Below are positions 23,869-33,007 of a stretch of 64,000 nucleotides of DNA, in pieces. A program made the translations under genes and the position numbers. Position 1 is the first letter of the stretch. Every line of letters starts with the position of its first letter. This DNA comes from Burhinus oedicnemus (lineage: Eukaryota > Chordata > Aves > Charadriiformes > Burhinidae). The stretch spans positions 122,056 through 186,055 of the forward strand of contig VFFE01007635.1 of assembly GCA_008921705.1 (NCBI GenBank), read 5' to 3'. A model generated the notes under the pieces. The model was not told the DNA's origin. It saw only the letters and a list, made by a program, of their open reading frames with translations, and did not search any database.

Positions 23869-25287
23869 ATGCGGCTGCTGCCGGCGGCGCTGGCCCTGGC
23901 CATGCTTCTGAGCAACTCGGTGCCGGGGGGTGGTGAGTGACCTTGGGGTGTCCGTCTGTCTCCCCATCCAAACCCCTAGGTGCCCCAGGTGGGGCTGAGC
24001 CACGGGTTCCTCTAAGCTTTCGACTTTGTCTCTTGCCCATCTTTGAGCTTGAGTTTGTCTTTTAAACCCGGTGGCTAAACTGGAAGGGGGATGCCTGGAA
24101 CTGGGCAGGGGGGATTTGCCTGATGGGTCTAAGCTGTTTCTCTTCAAGACCCACTCCCGTGAAACTCGAGTGCTTGGTGGGTGGGCGACGGGCTTAATTC
24201 TTAAAATGTTGGTTAAGTTTTCAAATCCTGAAGCTAAACCCCCTCCGTAGGCGTGAAAAGCAAGCTTTGGGACCACGCCGGGAGGGATTAGCCTTGCGTC
24301 AGCCTCGCCGCTGCTGCAAACCCCATTAACACAAGCCCGTCCCTGCAAAACGGCCCCGCGGGCGTCGGGGAGGGGACGGGGACGGTGGCATGGGGATGGC
24401 AGTGGGAGGGGGGTGTCCCCATCTGCCTCCCCCATGGAGGGGGCCAAGACCTGGGTGTGGGCTGCTCTCGGGCGCAGGTCTGTCGCTGGAGAGCCTGCTG
24501 ACCAACATGAGGTGCAAGTGCATCAAATCGACCGCCCAGGTCATCAACTTGGGGCTGATCCTCGCCATCGACGTGACGCCGCCGGGCATTCACTGCAGGA
24601 GGAAGGAGATCATGTAAGCCGAAAGCTCGCGAACCCGTGCCTGCAAATCGCTTGCTCGTGGACCAGCGCAAAAATACGCGGCCGCTTGCACCCTCTCCGA
24701 AGCCCCCAAATCTTGGGGTGACTCTTGCTGTTGCGCGGGACACCGCTGCCCGTTTTAATGGGGGTTACCCCCAGCCGCGGCTCACGGAGCTGAGGTCGAG
24801 CCCCCCGAAATCCCATCTATCTCCCAGCAAGGGCTGCAGGGGTGTGCTTATAACCGTGCCGGGGAGCGAGAGGGGTTTTCTCTGCAGGCAGCGGCGCGGT
24901 TAGAGAAATTTTGGGGAAGAGGCGAGCGTGGGGCTGAGGGGGTCTCGTGCCCTTGCAGCCTCACCCTAAAGAAAAACAAGAAGGTGTGCGTGGCTCCCGA
25001 GGTGCCCTGGATCCAGCTGCTCATCCACAAGCTGACGCAGAGGTACGCGACGCCCAGCGACCGAAAAAGAAGGGGCGTATCGAAGGCAGGGCGATCCCCT
25101 CTTCCCGACAGCTTTATTTTCATTCCTTTCCTCCCCTAAAATCTGCAGGAATGCCACCAAAAAAGAAGGGGCGGCGCGGGCGCGGCGGGAAGCGGAGCGG
25201 TGGGCTGGGAGAGCGGGGCCGTGGTGCTGGCCCCCTCTCAGACCCCCCGCCCCCTCTCTCCCTCTGTCGCGATATGATAATAAATAA
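23869..25287 (+). CDS. CXCL13: CXCL13-type CXC chemokine with long C-terminal tail, third of three
   Basis: Coding exons are 23869-23932, 24478-24613, 24959-25042 and 25149-25287, phases 1, 2, 2, giving 140 residues. Residues 1 to about 21 are the signal peptide. Cysteines are C34, C36, C61 and C77, with NMR before CKC, so it is ELR-negative. The block CRRKEII, then KKNKKVCV and PWIQ, is the closest in the array to mammalian CXCL13 (RKEII, KKNK, WIQ), so I use that symbol with caution. Exon 2 is 136 nt, six more than in genes 1 and 2. Residues 96-140 form an unusual tail: an NAT glycosylation sequon, an Arg/Ala/Glu-rich part, then a Pro/Trp-rich part. The stop codon overlaps an AATAAA. CXCL13 is known to guide B cells through CXCR5 into follicles. 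Confidence 0.82.
25279..25284 (+). terminator. AATAAA overlapping the stop of the third chemokine gene
   Basis: AATAAATAA spans the last codons and TAA stop (25285-25287). If used for polyadenylation the mRNA would have almost no 3' UTR. A second AATAAA at 25519-25524 is a more ordinary choice. Confidence 0.4.
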
Positions 25288-25518
25288 CCGGCCACGGTTA
25301 TTTATTCTGCCGCGGGGGCAGCAGCGCTATAACCCCTCCGTGCTGAGAGATGCCGGGTTTCACGGCACACCGCCGGCGCTTGCTCTGCTCCCGGGGTTTT
25401 GGCAGGGGGCAGGAATCTTCCTCCACTCCCCACCCAAAAAAAAAAAGGCTTTCCTCTCCGGCACCCGGCGTTGCCCTCCATCGCCCGCATGCGACAGCAG
25501 CCTGTCCCGGACGCCATC

Positions 25519-25524
25519 AATAAA
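25519..25524 (+). terminator. Likely poly(A) signal of the third chemokine gene
   Basis: AATAAA in the context CATCAATAAAAGG, 232 bp after the stop. The distance matches that of gene 2 (228 bp), which supports homologous 3' ends. Confidence 0.6.
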
Positions 25525-26204
25525 AGGATGAACGTGCTTCCCTCCCTGGGCTGCGGCAGCTCTTTCTGCACGGATTTGGGTAAAAATTGGGATTTTTGAT
25601 GCAGGGAAGTTGGACCAGACCGTGATGCCGTGGAGCCTCTGGCTGCTTTGCCGCAGGGCGATTCCTAATGCGCCGTCTTTCCTCTGTCCCCGAGTTTTGG
25701 TGCCTTTTTCTGACAGCTCCCAGGAGGAGCGGGTCCTGCTATGGGATGCTGGCAGGATTTGGATGGGGTCTGACCTCTGCAGCCCCACGGGGCTGGCTCC
25801 CAGTTGCGCGAGGAGAAACGGGAGATACTGGGAAATTTCCCAGTGACTGGCTGAGGCTCTCTCAGCGGACCTCTGTTTTCCTGGGATGGATGCAAAGGTC
25901 CTGCGGGGACCGCGGCATGGCACAGGGATGTCCCTTGGCCACAGGGACCGAGGTGACGCAGGTGTGACTTGCAACCCTGCGCAAAATTATCAGCGTTTAA
26001 AAATCTGGCTTGGCCATGCTGGTAGTAGGTGCGTGAGGTCTGGGGACACCCCCAAAAGGACAGAAATCAAATTTGCGTCACCCACCCCACCACCCTGGAT
26101 GCCAGCAGCGTGTCCCAGGGCAGCGGGAAGCTGTGAAACAGCCGGCCGGTCCCCGCGTCCCCCTCCTTCCCACCCTGCGCTTCTCAGGAACCGCAGCAAG
26201 GGGA
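25525..26204. other. Spacer between convergent transcription units
   Basis: About 0.7 kb between the 3' end of the third chemokine gene (plus strand) and the inferred 3' end of CNOT6L (minus strand). No gene or repeat is seen. Confidence 0.45.
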
Positions 26205-26227
26205 CAAGAGCGGTTGCAAAAGGGCTG

Positions 26228-26233
26228 TTTATT
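26228..26233 (-). terminator. CNOT6L: Candidate distal poly(A) signal of CNOT6L
   Basis: Minus-strand AATAAA, seen as TTTATT on the plus strand. It is the most distal clear hexamer before the spacer to the chemokine array. Cleavage would fall around 26205-26215. Confidence 0.45.
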
Positions 26234-29200
26234 GCCTACAGAAGGAAAGAAAAGTACACAGGTGAGAGAAAACAAGCCGCTATTTGGCCCTCGCCATCAC
26301 GTGTGAGCAGTACCCCATCTCCACGGTGTGTGTGGGGGTGTGTGTGTTGAAATTAAAAAAAAAAAACCAACAAAAGCAGAAGAAAAAAGTACCAGTTCAG
26401 GGTTTCGAGGGCCTCCCTTTCCCGAGCTGCCCTACGGCTGCAGAGAGGCAGGGCTTCTTGGCTCCGTCATCGTCCTGATTTTGGCCGGGCTGGGTCTGTG
26501 CAGGGGAGCAGGTCTTCCCCCTGCCCGCGTCCCCGCCGGCCCCGCTTCAATGGGAATTCGCTTTCTTGGTGAGTTTTTCATTGCAAAGTATGATTACGGG
26601 GGGGAGGAGGGGGGCAGGAATTGCAGCGGGGTACGGCACTTTCTCCAAAACACGAGTTCTTTCAGAGGGAGAGAAAAAGAGGATCCTTTTGAAACAGCAA
26701 AGCGGGGGGTGGGTGGGCTGGAGAGAAGGTTTCTTACTATTTATTCTCGTGGGAAACATGGAATAAGCAAGTTGCTCAGTTTTTTTGCTCAGGTCTCAGT
26801 TGAAGGCTGCCGCTCTCGCAAGCATGGTGCCCTAGCACTGGTGTCAAACTTTGCAAAGCTTTTTTGCCTGGGAGAACGACCCCGTCCCTGTCCCAGGGCT
26901 GGTGGGGATGGCAGCCACCCACGGCCCCCCCCAGCTGGTTTTTTTTTTTCGATAAAACGAGACGTAAACCCCCCTAAAATTTTAGCATAAGCATGGCTGG
27001 GAGTGACATTGACACTGCAGCTTCCCCCCTCTCCACGTGTACTTCCATCTTTTGAGGGACAGGACCTTGCGGTTGCGAAGACAACCCACAAGAAAGAAAT
27101 CCAACTGAAAAAAAACCCCCCAACCTCCCAAAACAACCACCGGGGAAACGGGGTGGGAGGGGGAGCCCGGGCTCCCGTCACCGCTGCTCCGGTCCAGCCT
27201 GCGAATTTATGAATTAAGGGCATATTTAGCTACCATGGTGCACAGAAACACTTTAATGGCTCGGAAAGCAAACACACGATGCGATAATTAAAAATGGAAA
27301 ACAAAGCCAAAGTCATGTAACACGTCACTTGTAAAGAAAGCCACCGTGAGGGTTGGTTGGTTTTTGGTTTTTTTGATCGGGTTGGTTTTTTGTGTTTTTC
27401 ACTTTGGAACAAAGACAAATACAGACAAATGCAAACTCAGTAAATGCCTAAATTGTAGGAACTGTTTAACAAAGAGGACGAGACCACGTACTGGGATCGC
27501 TCTAACCTTCACCACTCGAACGGTGAGAGATTTTGCAAGCTAAACACACTGAACAGTTGCAGGGAGGGAGGGAAAAAAGAGAAAGAGTCATATCACTTGG
27601 TGTGCTTTGCCATCAACACTGTTTAAAACACCCCATAGTACCAAAGTACCTGAGTATTTCCCTATCTTCACGCTTATTTTCAGATATACTCCAAGAAAAC
27701 TCTACTCCTGAAGTCCCTCATCCTCGAACATAGCCAAACCAGCAAACTTTATCATCTCTTAATACCTTTTATAGAGTCAAATCGTTTTTCTTAGGATGAA
27801 GGAGTTCTTTAAAGTTGTTCTTTAAAGTTCTTTAAAGGTGTTAATTTTGTCCCTTTTCTGATCGTGCAACGCCTGCGCCTGCCTCATCTGCTCTGTTTTT
27901 TGTTTTCTCCCTGCTCTCATTTCTTGGAGGAAAAGCAAACCCATGGTCGGGGTCGGTGCAAAAAGTGGTCCCAGGAGAAGATAGTCCCGCTTAGAGCTGT
28001 GCCTGCATCTACAGCCTTACAATCTCCTTCTAAAATTGTTTTTAATCTTAAAGTGAGCTCTTGGCTGGCGCTTGGCATAGAGAATTAAGACACGAGCAGT
28101 TTCCGCCAGGTTCTCTCGGGGTGTGTGTCGCCTTTGAACGCTGCAGGGTGGGCAAGGGAGGGTACGTGACTATACGTGTGCAATCTTATAAAAAACTGAT
28201 GAGCTGCGTATCGCAAGATGCTTTCCCTCACTATGAGATGGAGAGACCCAGCTAATAATTGCATCTATCAGAAAAACCCGAACCTCTCTGCATCTAGGGC
28301 TCGTTTCTTTTCCGATCTTTAACAAACCAGGTTCTCCGGCCCCCTGGGTAAAACCCCTCCAAGACCAAGCCTTTCGGCTCCTTTTGGGCCATGTGACGTT
28401 AGGCAGGCGAGGTTTTCCAATCACGTGCTTGGTGCCAAAACCATACCCCTCCTGAAGCCAGCATGAACTTCAGCGAGTCATGTGTGCTGCTTCGCTTCCT
28501 ACCAGGCAGTTTTGGTCGTGAAGACAGCCCAGAAGAACATCACACCTCTGTGGTGACCAAGTGACAAGAACGGAGGAATCGTAATTATGTACAAAGCTGA
28601 CGTCGCTGGGGAGAAGACAACTGCTATTTGTGATTAAACTCCCTTTTAAACCAGTACCAGGGTGCGTATCACATTTATGTGATATTTCTAACGCAGGCTA
28701 TTGATTTGGTTTGGATAGAACTTACAAGACCTTTCAGTCCGCCCCACAGTGCCAAATTTCATGCCAAAGGAAGGTTTTGATGCTAGAAGCTGAAAATGCA
28801 TCGTGGAAATGGAAGTCAGCGCTGCTGCACTGCTGGGTTTCAATCTGGTCTTCAGGTAGCAAGGACTGGTGGCCACTTCTGACTCCTGCTCCCTACCAAG
28901 AAGGCGTGAAGCCTGTGCTCCTGGACTAGGAATCCTTAAAGCGTTTCCCCAACCTGTCTTCTAAATTAACAGAGAAACTTTGAGTTTCAATGAGCCCTTT
29001 TGGCTTCCCCCCCCCCATCCGCTACCTCACCAAAACCAACCCCCAGAGAAACAAGTGATATGAACCTTTGAGGTCTCAAATTCTCGCTCGTGACGCCGAC
29101 CCGACGTCTCACGAGCCAGGTGCGGTCTCCAAAAGCCCAATATTTGGGATTATGTAGGAGCTGCAGATGCTCAGCATCTTTGTAAAGTTGGCCTCGGGAG

Positions 29201-29681
29201 TTCAAGAGCGTGAACGTGGATTTAGGAGTCTCCGCAGCAAAGCCAGCAAGGTGGGAGAGACCATCAGCCATCCTCACGCAGCGTCACCCGAACGCCGAAG
29301 ATCACGGTATGGTTTTGAAAGCTGCGTTAGGTCAGTGGCAAGTACTTCTGAAAAGGTTAAGAGTCAAAGATTTTGGCTATCTAGTCTATAAAACACAGAA
29401 CAGCGAGGATTTGGGACTAATGAGACCTTTTCTGAATCTGTCTGCAGACTAAACAGGAGTGACTTCCAACAGACAAAGGTTACCGACAAAATGAAGTATT
29501 TTCTCAATGAATGCTAGAAAGAGACGACAAAAGCTTTCAATGAGGCAAATGGGAAGGAAAGCTGGTCTCAGACCCCATTGTGCCGTACCTGACTTCAGCG
29601 TGTGGTACATAAACGTTCACACTCCTTACATCGAAATAAGGAAACAAAAATATTCAGCTACATTGTACAAAATTCTCTTTT

Positions 29682-29685
29682 TTTT

Positions 29686-29716
<31 letters not shown>

Positions 29717-29717
29717 A
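29682..29717. repeat. Compound microsatellite T(n)-(TA)n-(CA)n
   Basis: A T run is followed by alternating TA units and then CA units, ending about 29716. In the inferred CNOT6L mRNA (minus strand) it reads as a GU repeat followed by UA units. Confidence 0.85.
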
Positions 29718-32700
29718 AACCCCGTATCTAACAGATTTACCATATTGAATTTTAAAAAGTTGCTTGTAGAAGGGTGTTGGATTTTATTTTCTCTGCTTGC
29801 TTTAGGCAGTGCTGTTGCTCAGAAGTTGACACACCAGGCACCATATTTTTGAAAGCGAACCCAGAGAGCGAGGAGCAGTAAAGGACTTGGAGCTTTTTTC
29901 TGAGGTGTCGGCCACGAGGGCACTGCAACGTGCTGGGAGCCAAGGGTCAGAGATGGAGGGAACTGATGGTTTCCCATCCCTCTCTGCTTAGAGTTAGGGT
30001 TATTTCGCTTCGTGTTACTCCCTCTCCCCTAGAAAACACCCTCCCGTCAGCTTCCATCTGGGTCAAAAGAAAATTAGTGTCGCCATCTGGACGATACATA
30101 TGTTTACCGAAAGGGATCTCATCCTGCGCAGGAGGCTGAGGGCTGCCTGCTCCCCGCTCCTCCTCTTCTTAGACCAGAAAATCGCTACGGAGAGCGGCGG
30201 TTCTGCTCAGCTGGGAAAAAAGCGCGATCCCCTTACTGCTCCTGCCGGGAAGGGAAAAAGCCAGAAGGAAAACGGGGAGGGAGCCAGACACGTGAAAGGC
30301 GGGTAAACATGTCCCCAGTTATGTGCATCAACTGAAACATAAACAAGACTCCATTTTTTTAAAAAATCCAGAGGTTTTGTGCAACGTCTGTTAAAATAGC
30401 GTTTTTTTTTAAAAAATCGCACAGCATAATGGACGTTTGGAAGTGCGTTTCGCAGCAGAGAAAATCCAATTAAACACCTTCCCGCAACAGAACACTTCAG
30501 TCGGTTAGAAACCAAAGGAAAGTCAAACGTAAGCAGTGTACAATGTTTGCCAGGTGGTTGGTTTTTTTTCATCCCCATCCTCTCCCACCCCGGTATTACA
30601 AAAGATTGTTGTTGGTTTTTGTTTTTATTAATAAACGGGCTCCTCTGCAGTTCATATACAATCATAGGTGAATTTTAAATTCCATTTTATACAAACATCT
30701 CAAAAAATATTGGGAGTGAAGTATGGTAGGAAATATTGCTCACGTTGCTAGTTAACATGCGTGTAGGAAAAGGAGGAGAAGGGTTTGTTAGTGCACACCT
30801 CCAGAGCAGAGCACCCCCCCCTCCCAAAAAGATACAGTAGCTGATTACAGAAAGGTAATGTCCACAAAATTAAGTTTTTCATGCTATTCTACTTTCCAGT
30901 ACTATACTCTCAAATCGCTTTCGCAGTTTATCTGCAATGGCTAGGTGGCGAACGCTGAGGTATATTAAAAAAAGAGATACCTGCACCTAGAGGAAAATCC
31001 GTCTTTAGAAAGGGCTCTTGTTTTGGTGCTGCACAAAGCAATTGCTGTACAGGAATTTCACCCAGCTACGATCGCTTCCAATTTAGAGTAGACAATAGAT
31101 GACGCCTCCGTTTTTTAGGCACTTCTTTTAAAAGGGAGTTGTCGTTTCGCTGAACGGATTTTTGCGTTCTGTCCCACACCACCCCCTCCCCAGCCCCCAA
31201 CGAGAGTCAGGGAATAGTTTCTACTCTAGGTCCAATTGATTTTTTTTTTTTTTCCTATGGATAATTTCCTATGTATAAAACGACAAAGGAAATGCTTAAT
31301 TAAAGAGGAACAGCCTGACTTAGCAGTTTTGCAAGACAGAAGATGGCTCCTTAGTATTTAAAACTAATTTCACAATTTAAATTTGACTTTTTTTAAGTAT
31401 ACGAATGAGACATAAATATAGGCTATCAATCTGTTTAAAAATTTCATTCACATAATGGAAAATTTTTTCGTTTATTAAAAATATCACATTTTGAGACTAG
31501 AAACAGTAAAGTGCATGAAAAGTTTAAAATATAAATTCAAGAAAATCTTATAGCAGCAAAAAAGCAGAATAAAGAAAAACTTAAAAACACAGACACAACC
31601 TTTTCCTATCACTGTGCCATTTTTTCTTTTAAACATTAAGCAGCCAACCAATTTTTCAGAGAATTGCATTATGTTTAATGCCTCTTGAGGCACAAGGTTT
31701 TGAACTGGCCACCTAAAGCATAAAAAGGAAAAAAAAAAGGATTTCCAACATATCCAAAGAGCATTAACAGTTGGGAATGAACCAGCAGCTTTTTAATTCA
31801 ACCCTGACCGACAACAGAAAAGAAAGATTATTAAAAAAGTGTGGTGGCTATTTGGCAACTAGGGTCAGGAAAAATAATCCAAGGAACGACTACGGCTACC
31901 GCTCGCTCCCCCAGTGAAAAAAGCATGCCGACAGCTTGCTCCGCGTGCCCGTCGGAGACGCAAGTAAGGTCATTTCCAGCGGCTTTTTCCTGTACCCTAC
32001 GCTTACGCAGTTAAGCCCAAGTTTCCCACCTTTGCAACCGAACTTCGGAAAAGGGAACCTAGGATGGATTTGCAACTTCTTTATTCACCCGGAACCCAAA
32101 CGCTTGCAACGGCTCGCTTCAAGTGCAATTCCTTACCATTTCTAAGTCCCGCTCCCAAACTGTGCTGCTGACCAGCGTGTCGCCCTGGCTTGCCGAAGCA
32201 GAGAGGCAGCTCTGTTTCACAGAGGTCCTGCGCATCCCTACGTAGCTCGCCCAGAAAGGACCGAGTCCTTCAGAGCTCCGAAAAAAAGTCACCATGGCAT
32301 CTGCCGAGCAAGCGATCCATACAGAGCATTAAACGCTCACCCGCAAAGTCTTGTGAGACGTAGCTTCGCTGGAAATTTCGTTGTAAATGACATTACATCA
32401 GGAGAATTTAGACCTCACGTTTTATCACAGATATTAAGCCATCTTTGGTTTTCTAACATTAGTTAGACGAGGGGCAGGGCCACACTGCTAATCCTTTATA
32501 GTCAGGTATTAAGTGCTTCGCTAATGTGCAAAATTTATTTCGGATGCAGAGTTCAATCTCCCTTTTGGGTTCAAACAAACAGTATTTCTAATATTCTTCC
32601 TACAAAACAAGCATTTCTATTTTTGTTTTTCTTTCTCCTAAGAGGTTGGCTCATTTCGCCACGTTCTGGAAAAAAGCATTATTTTGAAATATGTTAATAA

Positions 32701-33007
32701 GCAAGTTTTTAATCTCATTTGTCCATTTATAAGTGCAGCTTCCTACTGAAAAGAAAAAGCTTGCCAGTTTAAAGAAAAAAAAAATTAAATTAAAAACCTG
32801 GAAAGGGAATAATACTTTGGTTCCAGCCCTAGTGCCAAATGATACCAATATGCACCAAAATGTGCAAAATCTCATATCAAACACATAAGGAAAGGAGCTT
32901 GAAGAAGCAGCTTAAGGTTGGCCATACTTCACTCCTATATACTTTGATTTACAACTGTACAGGTCCATAACAACAGGTCCTTGCCCGCAAAGGGGCAGGG
33001 CTCCACA

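Larger units (their letters stand above)
26205..33007 (-). other. CNOT6L: Inferred long 3' UTR of CNOT6L
   Basis: The 6.8 kb after the CNOT6L stop on the minus strand contains no recognisable gene or CR1 repeat and becomes A/T-rich towards the stop. A minus-strand AATAAA at 26228-26233 (plus TTTATT, context GCAATAAACAGC) is the last good signal before the convergent chemokine gene. Earlier candidate signals, for example 30624-30629 and 31471-31476, could give shorter isoforms. CNOT6L is known to have a multi-kilobase 3' UTR in mammals. The extent here is inferred. Confidence 0.5.

Noticed and set aside
19019..25287. ELR-positive (neutrophil-type) chemokine identity
   Set aside because: The residues before the CXC motif are NLN, NLS and NMR, so no copy has the ELR motif.
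26328..26990. A 220-codon open frame on the plus strand
   Set aside because: It lies antisense to the inferred CNOT6L 3' UTR, starts in a purine-rich run, has no recognisable domain, and is a likely chance frame in GC-rich DNA.
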